Of a stretch of DNA of 64,000 bases, positions 18,790 through 30,700 are shown piece after piece. How positions within the stretch are numbered: position 1 is the stretch's first letter; each line of letters begins with the position of its first letter. The DNA lies in NCBI RefSeq assembly GCF_900188405.1, contig NZ_FZOF01000010.1, forward strand, positions 1 to 64,000. The letters are read 5' to 3'. Position numbers and translations under genes: made by a program. The notes beneath the pieces were generated by a model. The model saw only the letters and a list, made by a program, of their open reading frames with translations, had not been told where the DNA came from and made no database searches. This DNA comes from Actinacidiphila glaucinigra. Lineage in GTDB: Bacteria > Actinomycetota > Actinomycetes > Streptomycetales > Streptomycetaceae.

Positions 18790-21700
18790 CTACTGGGTGC
18801 CGGCCGGCGGTACCTGGTACCAGGACGGGTTGATGCTCGCACGGTACGCACCGGTCAGGTAAACCGACTGGATCGACTTCTCGAAGATCTTGAAGGGTAG
18901 CTGGATCCAGAAGTCCGCGAAGCCCTGACGGTGGAAGAGCCGGCTGCCGCCGCCCAGCACGAGGACGTTCTTGACCAGGGCGGTGGAGGCGGACGTGGTG
19001 AGCGCCGCCATGGCGTTGATGCCGCCGTCCAGCCACGCGTCGTCACCCTTGAGGTGATGCGTGGTGCCGTTGGCGTCGCTCACGCCCCACACGGCGGCGT
19101 TCATGGCGCCGTTGAACCATCCCGAGATCACGCTGGTGCCCGCGCTGAAGGCGAAGTCGTAGATGCCGCCGCGCCAGCGGGTGGGCGTCTCGTTCCCGGC
19201 CCACTCGTTGGTCCAGGTCTTGTCGTGGTTGAACGGCCGGCGCTGCGCGTGCTTGCCGCCGTCGACGTTGGCCAGGGTCGACTTGAGGTTGCCGAGGTTC
19301 CGGAGCCCGGGAATCCGGTTCTCGTGCACCGCGATGCCGAAACCGGTCTTGACGCCCGAGGACACGGCGGCGTTGGCGAACGCCTTCAGCACGTCGTCCC
19401 CGGTGAACTTCTTGTGCTGGGCGGCGTCGACGATCGCGTTCACCACCAGGTTGGCGGCGAACTCCAGGACGAACTCCTGGCCGAACTCCACGGCGGCCTT
19501 GTACGCCACGGTCCGCCAGTACGGTTCGTACCGGGCCTCGCGCAGCGCCGCACCGGCGCCGTCGGGGACCACCGTGCCGGACCACGGCATGCGCTGCGCC
19601 TCGCGGATCCGGCGCCCCCAGCCGCGGATCTCGGTCAGTGCCCCGCGGTAGTCGTACTCGTTGCCGACCAGCCTCATCTGGCCGAGCGGACCGCGCTCCC
19701 AGACCAGACCGCTGTCGGTGCGCTGGGCGACGAGCCCGCCGTCGGCGTCGTAGCGGTTCCACTGGCCGCGCCAGGCGTCCGTCTCCAGGTAGCCGGTGAC
19801 GGTTCCGTCGGCGCCCCTCACGGCCTGGCGCTCGCGGACGACGGACTCGTGGTCGAACTCCTTCCAGACCGAGTGCGGGGTCGCTACCGCCGGGTCGTAC
19901 TCGCGCACCCGCAGCGGACCGCCGAGGCCCACGGGGACCTCGCGGAGCCTGACGGTGGCGCCTTGGGTGCCGGGCAGCGGCCGCAGCTCGTCACGGAAGT
20001 GCCGCGCGCCGCGCGACCACTGGTCCTGCCACGACGTGCCGTTCCACCAGCTGCGCACCTGCCGGCCGGGCCCGGGGTCGATCCCGCGCCCGGTCCGGTC
20101 GTACGCGGCCGTCAGCCAGCCGTTGCCGTCGGCCGGGTCGCGCCAGGCCTGCACGTAGCGGCCCTTGTCGAGCATGCGGCGCTCGCGGACCAGCCGGCCG
20201 CCCGCGTCGCGGTCGCGGAAGGAATCGTCCCAGGACAGCTTCGGGTCGCTGGAGCCGCGGAAGAACTTGCGGGTGCCGGACGCGCCGAGCGGGGTGCCTT
20301 CGGCGTCCACCTCGCGCCACGTCCACTTCGCGGAGTCCGTCTTCCCCACACCCTCGATGAAGCTGTTCACGGTGCCGTCGGGGTTCGGCTGCCGCATCCC
20401 GGTGAGGTTGCCGTGCGCGTCACGGGTGACCCAGGTGCCGTGGCCGGCGGCGGCGTCCACGGCCCGCGGGGTGGTGTACTCGCGCACCACCCCGCCGGGG
20501 AGGCCCTCGCGGACGACGTGGACGCCCGCGGCGTCGCGGTACTCGTCCCGCCACAGCAGGCCGGTGGCCGCCGGGTCCTGCGGCACGCGGTAACCCCGCG
20601 ACTGCCCGGCCTCCCACGGCTGGTGCCCCGCGGCCGCGGGTGCGTGGTCGGGACGTGCGGCGTGGTCGCCGACCTTGAGGGCCGTGCCGTCGTGCAGCTT
20701 GGTCGTCAGGCGCGCGAAGCGGCCGTCCGCGGTCAGGTCGAGGACTCCGCCGTCGAGGCCGACGTAGCGCACGCCCGAGGTTCCGGTGCCGGCGCCGATC
20801 GGCCGCTTCTCCCAGGTGAACATCTGGTACGCGTTGTCGCCGAGCACATGGGCGTAGGCGCCCTCCGCGTCCCCTGCGCCCGGCAGCAGGCCCCTGCGGA
20901 CCCAGACGGGCGGACGCTGCTCGCGCCACCGCTCGGTGACCAGCAGGTGGCCGTCGACGACCTCGGCCTTTCCGACCTCCTTGCCGTGCGGGGACTGGCG
21001 CTGCCAGGTCCCGTCGGTCCGCCACCCGCCGGGCGCACCGGTGTCCGGCACGATCTTGTGCTCCTCGTACTGCCCCGCGTGCTCCGGCAGCCGGCCCATG
21101 CCCCACTTGCGCTGGACGAGGGTCCGCCCGTCGTCGGCGAGGTCGGTCCAGCCGGAGTCGAAGCGGTCCGGGGTCCGCGGGCCCTCGGCGAGCTCCTTGC
21201 CGGCGCCGTCGTAGCGGTGCCAGCGCAGGTCGCCGTTCCCGTCCCGCAGCGCCAGCGTGTGGCCCGTGCCGTTGGTGTGCTTCTGCAGACCGGCCTGGTA
21301 CTCGTGGACGACGTCGCCGCGTCCGTCGAGGTCGCGCCAGCCGGTGCCCGCCGTGTCGTACTCACGGATCCCCGAGCCGGAGAGGGCGGCCTCGTCGCCC
21401 CAGCGCGCCCAGCTCGTACGGGGGTTGGTACGGCCGAACGCGATGGTGTCCGTGCGGCGGAAGGAGTCGAGGAGCCCGCCGCCGGGCAGCACCCGGCGTT
21501 CGAAGACGGGAACCGGAGCCCCCGTCGCGCTGAGCAGCACCACCCTGCCGTTCGCGACGCCCGTCAGATCCGCAGTGCCGTGGTGGAACACCCCCCGGGG
21601 GGCGCCGTCGGCGCCTCCGGTGCGGGCCCACGTGCTGCTCCCGTGGTCCAAGACGTACTGGTACGGGGTCGTCCTGCCCTTGTCGAGGACGTTGAAGCCC

Positions 21701-24700
21701 TGACGGACGACCACGCCGTCCGGGTCCAGCTCCAGGAACTCCCCGCGGCGCGGGCCGCCGGGCAGCGTGCACTCGATCCGCACGCCGCCCGCCGGCTGCC
21801 CGGTGGCGTTCCAGTGCCGGATGGTGTTGCCCGCGGGGTCCTCCAGCCAGTGCGCGCCGTTCGGCTCGTCCGCGCTGGGCGCCCGCGTGACGAGGACGCG
21901 CCCGCCCGCCTCGTCCGGCAGCGGGGTGCCGTGGGCGGTCAGGGCGCCGTCCTCGTCGTGGCGGGCGAAGGAACCGTCTGCCGCGGTCACCTGCCGTGTG
22001 CCGCCGGGCAGCGGGGTGACCTCCTGGACCAGTTCCCCGGTCGTGCCGTGGAACACCTGGTGGCCGTTGCCGGGCCGGGCGATCTCGATGTGGCCGTTCC
22101 CGTGGACCGTGACGGCCCGCTGGGCGTCGGGCGCGAACGCCTCGTCCAGCCACCGCTGTCCCCCGCCCGCCGCACGGTCCAGGTGGCCCGCCGGTACGCC
22201 GCCGCGGCCGGTGAGGCGCAGGCCGTCACCGGTGAAGGCGCCGTCGGGGGCGAACGTCCGGTAGCCGGTGGCGTGGGTCACGCGGAAACCGCCGTTGCCC
22301 GGCAGTGCCCGGACCCGCTCGGGCAGGGCGGCGCCCGTGGCGTCGGTGAGCCGGTGGCCGCCCGCCGCGTCCGGGACGACGATGCGGTCGCGGGGCGTAC
22401 CGGCCACCGGGCCGGCGAGCGCCGTGCCGGTCTCGACGTGCCGGCCCTGGACGTCGTGGAGCACGGACCGACCCGTGGTGTCGTCGAACGTGCGGAACCG
22501 GCCGCCGCCGACGTCCGTCACACGCTCGGTGAGCGACCGGCCCAGGCCGTCCGTGAGACGCACACCGCCGGCGCCGTCCGCGACCACGACCCTGGCCCCG
22601 CGGGCCCCGTCCGCCGGGTCCGCGAGGGCGGTCCCGGCGTCCTGCCAGCGGCCGTCCGGGGTGTGGCGGGACGTGGCGCCGGTCCCGTCGTCGATGATCC
22701 GGAAACCGGCGTCCCCGGGAAGGACGGTGACGTCGCCGCGCTGCGGGACGCCGTGGGCGTTCGTCAGCGTGTGGGTGCCCGCACCGTCGCGGGCCAGGAA
22801 CAGGTCACCGCGTCCGCCGTCCGCGCCGGTGAGCGACAGCCCGCTCTCCTGGAGCCGTCCGGCCCCGTCGTGGCGCACGGACGCACCACTGACGTCGTCC
22901 GTGATCCGGAACCCGGCGCCGTCCTCCAGGGGGGTCACCGTGCGGGGCACGTCGCGCCCCTGGACGTCGGTGACGCGGGTGGTGCCGTCCTCACGCACCA
23001 GCACGAGGTCTCCCTCGGCCGGCGTCCCGTCCGCCCCGCGCAGCCGCAGGCCCCCGTCGACCGGGTGGCCGCCGGTGCGGTGGCGTGTGGTCTCGCCGGT
23101 ACGGGTATCGGTGACGCGGACCGTCCCGTCCTCCAGCGGTTCCGCGAGGTGGTGCTCGGCGTCCGGGCCGGCGAGGCGGGCCGCCGCGGGGCGGCCGTGA
23201 CCGTTCAGATCGGTGTGCAGCCGCAGGCCGTTCGGGTCTCCGGCGGCGTTCCGGAGCGGCGCCTCCTGGGCGGTCCTGATGCCCGACTCGTTGTACCGGG
23301 CCACCGTGTCCGACGCGGTGTGCCGCACGTCGAACCCGCCGTCACGGAAAACGACCGTCCGGCCCTCGTCGGGCTCGAACCCGCGACCGAGGACGCGGTG
23401 GGTCACGCTGCCGTCGCCGGCCGCGATGCGCTCGATGACCAGCCCGTTGACGCCCTCGACGCCGGAGTCGCTCAACTCGACCCGGGTGACGCTCCCCGCG
23501 GAGCCCTCGGGCAGGTCGCTCGACGTGCCGGCGCCGGGGGTCGCGTCGCGCCCCGCGGCGGCCGGGGCGGGGGCCGACGCTGCCGGGACGTCGTTCCCCG
23601 CGAGCAGGCGCAGGGCGCCGGCCTGACGTTCGGTGCCGGTGAGCGCGTCCTGGAGCCGCACGCGGGTCGCCTGCGTGAGGTCGTCGCCCGCCAGGACGGC
23701 ACGGACGCGGGTCGCCAGGTCGTCCAGGGCGGCCACGCCGCCGCCGTGGCCCGTACCGAACGCGGCGCGCTCCTGCAGCAACCGGTAGGCGCCGCTCTCG
23801 GCCCGGACCTGGACCAGCATGCGCTCGACGCCGGCGACACCCGGTGCGCCACGGTGGGCGGTGAGGAAGTCGTCGGCGGCCGCGGTCAGTTCGTCGAGCG
23901 CCGAGATCCGCCCGGCGAGGTCCGTTCCGTGCACGTCGTGCAGCTCGGACAACCGGCGTTCGACGGCGTCGATCGCCGCACCGGAGCCGGACGTCTGCGC
24001 CTTGAAGACGGCCGGGTCGAGCAGGTCGAGTTCGCCGGCGCCGCTGCCGCCGGCCGCGATCACGTCGTCCGAGGCGGCGGGGAGGTGCGGCACGTGGACG
24101 TGGTCGTGGCTCGCGACCTGGCCGTGGATGAGGTCCAGGTAACGCGGGCGCAGCCCGCCCTGGGACAGGCCCTCCGGGGCGGCGTTGTGGTAGTTGCCCA
24201 TCAGACTGCCGTCGACCTCGGGCCGGTGTCCGGCCGTGGTGTCCCGGTACTCGTCCCGCAGACCCAGCTGATGGCCCAACTCGTGCGCCAGATCCTGCTC
24301 GGTCGCGTCGATCCGCCACTGATGCTGGTTCATCGCACCACGCGAACCACCCACGTTCACGTTCAGATGCGCGTCGGACGCGTTCCCGGTGACCCGTTCC
24401 AACGTGACGTGCAGAACACTCTCATCGCGCAGCACCGCACCAGGACGGTTGAATACCCGCTCCACACCCGACACCGCACGGTCCCACAACGCGTCCACCT
24501 CAGTCGGCGACAACCCGTCCGCCGCCAACCGCACCCGCACCGTCAGATCCGTGACCGAGTGGTCCCCCAACTCGAACGTACGGACGTCATAGCCCGCGCG
24601 CACCTCGTACCGCGGAGCATGAGCACCGCCACCCCGAGGCGTCGACACCGGATCCACCCACGAGTGCTTCACCGTGTTCGGCGCCGCCGCACCACGCGCC

Positions 24701-27700
24701 GCGTCCCAACCCGCGTCCAGCGTCAGATCCACCCGCCCCGCACCCGCGGCGTGCATGAGGTCGTCGACCGACCCCGCCGGCCCGGACACCGTCCGCGGCG
24801 AAACCTGAGAGGGCTTGTCCAGAACCGGGAACGACCTGTCCCCGCTCTCCCAGCGCACCGTCACGGTCTCCGTGGCGGAGCCGTGGACGACGGTCCGCCG
24901 CACGTCCTGCTGAAGCCGCTTGAGCGTGTCCAGCAGTTCGCCCGGCGGGAAACGCCTGTCGAGCCCGTCGAGCAGGCTGTCCTTCGAAACCCCGAGCTCG
25001 TCCGCCAGGTTCTGGAGGTGACCGGGATTGTTCTTCCAGCCCGGCGTGGCGTTGCTCGGCCCCACGTGGACGGAGTTGTCCGCGGTCAGGATGGACGGAC
25101 CGTGCAGGTCGATCAGATCCTGGGCGGCCTTCGAACGCGCGGTCAGGTGGAAGTCGCTCCCCTTGATCGTGACCGACGACCCGCCCGCCACCCGCGTCTC
25201 ATGACTCGAGGTGAGGACCACGTTCACGTGGACGGCCACCTCCGCTTCCGTCCCACCGTCCACGACCTTGACCACGATCGGGCGGGAGATGAGGTTGTTG
25301 CCGCCGTTGTTGCGGGTCTTCAGGCCGAACTCGAAGCCGCCGAGCGTGCGACGCGCGTCCTCGGGCCTCCCACCGCCCCTGCCGATGACGACGTCCAGCA
25401 CCCCGTCCCCGGTCAGCCGCGTGGCGCCCGGGGCGGCCGCCGAGACGGACAGCGGCAGGTGCTTGTTGATACCGGTGACCAGGGCGTTCCGGGTGTCCAT
25501 GGCCATGCCGACCAGCTGCTTGAAAGCGCCGTCGGAGCCCTTGGCGGCATTGAGCACCGCCTTCCATTCCACTGACCGGGCGGCACCGAGTTCCCTCGCG
25601 TCCAGCTTCGCGAGGGTGGTGATGCCGTCCGCCTTGATGTCGTGGAAGGCGATGGCGGCCAGGTTCTTCCCGGCGTTCGCGTCCTTCACGAGCACGTTCG
25701 GGTGGTGCAGCGTGAGGAAGTGCTCCATCTGCTCGGTCCAGATCTTCCGGTTCGCATGGCTCTGCGTGAGACCCGTGAGGAGCGACTGCGGGTCATCGCC
25801 CACTTCCAGGGCGATGCGCTCGCCGTCGGTGACCAGGGCCAGGTTCGAATCGAACACGACGGCCTTGTTCTCCTGTCCCGGCCACAGGTGGCGGCGGTTC
25901 TTGACGAGGCTGTCGAGGAGACGCTCCCCCTCTCTGGCCTCGTAACTGACGGTCCTTCCGGAGACCTCACCGAACCGGATGTCCTTCTCCAGGCCGTGGT
26001 TCGGGTCGACACGGACGAACGTATTGGGCTCGGGGAAGTAGATCGCCCGCGCGTCGGTCTTCGCCATCGCGTCGCGCACGGCCAGGTCGAGGTCGGCGGC
26101 GTTCTTCGCGGCACCCCCGGGGAGGGTGTAACCGCCACTCACCATCTCGGGAGCGAACCCGTCGTTCTGCGCGCTCAACAACTCGATCTTCGCGGCGGCA
26201 CGCTCGAAGAGCGGCTTCCCGCCGACGACCATGTTCTTGACGTCGGCGTCGCCGACGTGCACGTACACCTCGCCCTCGGCATTCAGTTTGACCTTCTTCA
26301 GCATGCCGCGGGTGAGATCGTCCCGAATCACCGCCTCGCGGAGCGCGCCGTACGGGATCTCCTTCTGGGCGCCGGCCTCCACCAGCTTGGAGTTGGGCTG
26401 CTTCCAGGTGAAGCCGGTGACGGAGACTTCGAAGTTGCCCTCCTTCTCCCACTGCTGGGCGAACTTCCGCACCGCGTCGGTGATCTCGGCTTCCTTGCCG
26501 ACGCGTCCGTTCACACCGATGACGAGGCCCAGCCGCTCGCCCAGGACCGACTCGTCGGTGAACGCCGTCCCGTACGTCTTCGCCAGGGTGAGCAGATCCG
26601 TGTCCGGGGTCGCGATGACCGTGGCGACGAAACGGGTCCCCTCGCCGCCCTGGAGCGAGCCCTTGGCCGCACCGTCGTACTGGGCCACCGGATTCAACCG
26701 GTAATTCTTGGCGATGTCGTTGAAGTCCTCGCTGAAGCGCACGGCCTCCGTCCGCTGCGTGAACGACGTCGGCACGGGTCCCAACTGCGAGGTACTCGGC
26801 TTGGCCTTGTTCTTGCCGGGTGCGTGGGGAGCGATTCCGTCGACCGCGTCGACGTCGACGTGGGGCACGTGGACGTGGTCGTGGCCGGCGACCTGGGTGT
26901 GGATGAGGTCCAGGTAGCGGGAGCGCAGACCACCCTGGGACAGACCCTCGGGTGCGGCGTTGTGGTAGTTGCCCATCAGACTGCCGTCCACCTCGGGGCG
27001 ATGCCCCGCGGTGGTGTCCCGGTACTCGTCCCTCAGGCCCAGCTGATGGCCCAGCTCGTGTGCGAGGTCCTGCTCGGTGGCGTCGATCCGCCACTGGTGC
27101 TGGTTCATCGCCCCCTGCGGCCGGCCCACGTTCACGTTCAGATGCGCGTCGGACGCGTTCCCGGTGACCCGCTCCAACGTGACGTGCAAAACACTCTCAT
27201 CGCGCAGCACCGCACCAGGACGGTTGAACACCCGCTCCACACCCCACACCGCACGGTCCCACAGCGCATCCACCTCGCTGGGCAACAGACCGTCACCGGC
27301 CAGCCGCACCTTCACCGTCAGATCCGTGACCGGACGCCCACCCAGCTCGAACCTCCGCACGTCATAGCCCGCGCGAACCTCGTACCGCGGCGCGTGAGCG
27401 CCACCGCCCCGAGGCGTCGACACCGGATCCACCCACGAGTGCTTCACCGTGTTCGGCGCCGCCGCACCACGCGCAGCGTCCCAACCCGCGTCCAGCGTCA
27501 GATCCACCCGCCCCGCACCCGGAACCGCACCGTGGAAGAAGTCGTCCACCACACCGGCCGGCCCGTCCACCGCCCGCGCGGAGACACCGGTGGACTTGTC
27601 CTGCACCGGGAACGACTTGTCGCCCCGGAACTCCACCGTGATGACCTCGGAGGCGGAGGCATGGACGACGGCACGCTCCACGTCCCGCTGGAACAGGGCC

Positions 27701-30700
27701 ACGGTGTCCGGCAGTTCGCCCGGCGGGAAACGCCTGTCGAGCGCCTTGATCAGGCTGTCCCTCGTGATGCCGAGCTCGTCCGCCAGGTTCTGGAGGTGAC
27801 CGGCCCTGTTGTCCCAGCCGGCCTTGGCGTTGCCCGGCCCCACATGGATCGAGTTGTCCGCCGTCAGAGCGGAGGGTCCGTGCTTGTCGATCAGGTCCTG
27901 CGCGGCCTTCGAGCGCGCGGTGAGATGGAAGTCCGTCCCGTTGAGCGTGACCGACGTCCCGTCGAGCCTCCCGCTCGGGGTGACCATCACATTGAGGTGG
28001 ACGGCCACCTGAACCGTCTTGTCCCCCTCCGTGACCGTCATCAGCACGGGCCGCGAGATGAGGTTCGTGCTCCCCGTGTCGCGGACCTTTCCGAACTCGA
28101 AGCCGGCGAGGGTGCGTCGGGAGCCGTCGACGGTGCCCGAACTCGTGATGCTGTCCAGGATCCGGACGGCGTCAGGGGTCAGCCGCCCGCCCGTACCGGC
28201 GCCTGCGTGGGCGGCCGTCGACGTACTCGCAGCCGGAGCGGACGGGGAGACGGACTGCGGCAGACGCTTGTTGATGCCGTCAACGAGGGCGTTACGGGTG
28301 TCGACGGCCATGTCGAGCAGTTGCCTGACTGCACCCGGGTGGTCGCCGGCCACCTGCTTGAGCGCGTCCGCCTCCGCCGGAAGTGCCTTTCCGAGCTCCT
28401 TGCGCGTCATGGTCTTGAGGGCCGTGATGCCGTCCGCCTGGATGTCGTGGAAGGCGATGGCCGCCAGGCTCTTCCCGACGTTCGCGTCCTTCACGAGCAC
28501 GTCCGGGTGGTGCAGCTTGATGTGGCGCTCGATCTGCTCGGTCCAGGTCTTCGGGTTCGCGTGGCTCTGGGTCAGCCCGCTGAGAATCGCCCGCGGGTCG
28601 TCCCCCACCTCCTTGGCGATCCGCCCCCCATCGGTGACGAGTGCGAGACTCGAGTCGAAGACGAAGCCCTGGTTCTCCCGACCCTGCCAGATGTAACCGC
28701 GGTTCTTGAGGGAGCTGTCGAGAAGCCGCTCGCCCTCCCTGGCCCCGTAGTTGATGCTGTCGCCCGAGATCTCGCCGAACCGGATGTCCTTCTCCAGGCC
28801 GTGGTTCGGGTCGACACGGATGAACGTGTTGGGCTCGGGGAAGTAGATCGCTCGCGTGTCGGTCTTCGCCATCGCGTCGCGCACGGCAAGGTCAAGATCG
28901 GCGGCGTTCTTGGCAACACCCCCGGGGAGCGTGTAACCACCACTCACCACCTCGGGGGCGTTGACGTTCTGAACGGTAAGGGCCTCGATCTTCGCGGCGG
29001 CACGCTCGAAGAGCGGCTTCCCGCCGACGACCATGCTCATGACGTCGGCGTCACCGACGTGCAGGTACACCTCTCCCCCGGAGTTCAGCTTCAGCTTGTC
29101 GAGCATGCCCTCGGTGAGATTGTTGCGGATGACCGCCTCGCGGAGCGCACCATAGGGGACCATCTTCTGGCCGCCGTCCGCCAACAACTGGCGATTGGGC
29201 TGCTCCCAGGTGAAACCGGTGACCGAAACCGAGAAGTCGCCCTCCTTCTCCCACTGCTGGGCGAACTTCCGCACCGCATCGGTGATCTCGGCGTCGTTGC
29301 CCACCCGTCCGTTCACGCCGATCACGAGCCCCAGCCGCTCGCCGAGGGACTCCTTCCCGAACGCCGTCCCGTACGTCCGCGCAAGCTGCAGCAGATCCGT
29401 GTCCGGGGTCGCGATGACCGTGGCGACGAAACGGGTCCCCTCACCGCCCTGGAGCGAGCCCTTGGCCGTGCCGTCGTACTGGGCGAGGGGCTTCAGCGCG
29501 TAGTAATCGGCGATCTTCTGGTAACCCTGGGTGAATCGCGTGGCTTCCGGCTGCCGCGTGAGGGTGGCCGGGACGGCCGCCGGCTGTGATGTGCTCGCCT
29601 TGACCTTGTTCTTGTCGGGTGCCTGGGGGGCGATCCCGTCGATCGCGTCGACGTCGACGTGCGGCACGTGGACGTGGTCGTGGCTGACCACCTGGGTGTG
29701 GATGAGGTCCAGGTAGCGGGGGCGCAGCCCGCCCTGGGACAGGCCCTCCGGGGCGGCGTTGTGGTAGTTGCCCATCAGACTGCCGTCGACCTCGGGCCGG
29801 TGTCCGGCCGTGGTGTCCCGGTACTCGTCCCGCAGACCCAGCTGATGGCCCAGCTCGTGCGCCAGATCCTGCTCCGTCGCGTCGATCCGCCACTGATGCT
29901 GGTTCATCGCCCCCTGCGGCCTGCCCACGTTCACGTTCAGATGCGCGTCAGAGGCATTCCCGGTGACCCGCTCCAGCGTCACGTGCAGGACGCTCTCATC
30001 GCGCAGCACCGCACCTGGACGGTTGAAGACACTCTCCACACCCGACACGGCACGGTCCCACAGCGCGTCCACCTGTGACGGCGACAGACCGTCACCGGCG
30101 AGCCGCACCTTCACCGTCAGATCCGTGACGGAACGCCCGCCCACCTCGAAACGGCGCACGTCATAACCGGCCTGCACCTCGTACCGCGGCGCGTGAGCGC
30201 CACCGCCCCGGGGCGTCGACACCGGATCCACCCACGAGTGCTTCACCGTGTTCGGCGCCGCCGCACCACGCGCAGCGTCCCAACCCGCGTCCAGCGTCAG
30301 ATCCACCCGCCCCGCACCCGGAACCCCACCGTGCAGGACGTCACCCGCCCCACGGGACAGGCCGGTGACGGCGGGCGCCGACACGCCGCCGGAGTCCCCC
30401 CGGACGGGGAACGACTTGTCACCCTGGAAGTGAACCCGCACGTCCTCCGCGCCGGAGCCGTGGACGACGGCACGCTCCACGTCGTCCTGGAAGCGGTGGA
30501 TCGTCTCGACCAGTCCGCTCGGCGGGAACCGGTTGTCGAGAGCCTCGATGAGCTTCTGTTCCGAGACGCCGAGGGATTGCGCGAGGTTCCTGGTGTTGCC
30601 CGGCCTGCTGTTCCAGCCGGTCTTGGCGTTGCTCGGCCCCACGTGGATGGACTTCGACGCGGTGTCGCTGGACGGGCCGTGCAGGTCGATCAGGTTCTGG

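Noticed and set aside
11377..18900. A 2507-residue plus-strand open frame
   Set aside because: It runs across several well-supported genes on both strands, is Arg/Gly/Pro-rich, and merely reflects the lack of stops in high-GC sequence.
18931..29589. Long plus-strand frames (2214 and 1315 residues) opposite the giant gene
   Set aside because: They are antisense shadows; their composition is low complexity (Val/Gly/Arg) and the repeated strings correspond to the minus-strand modules.
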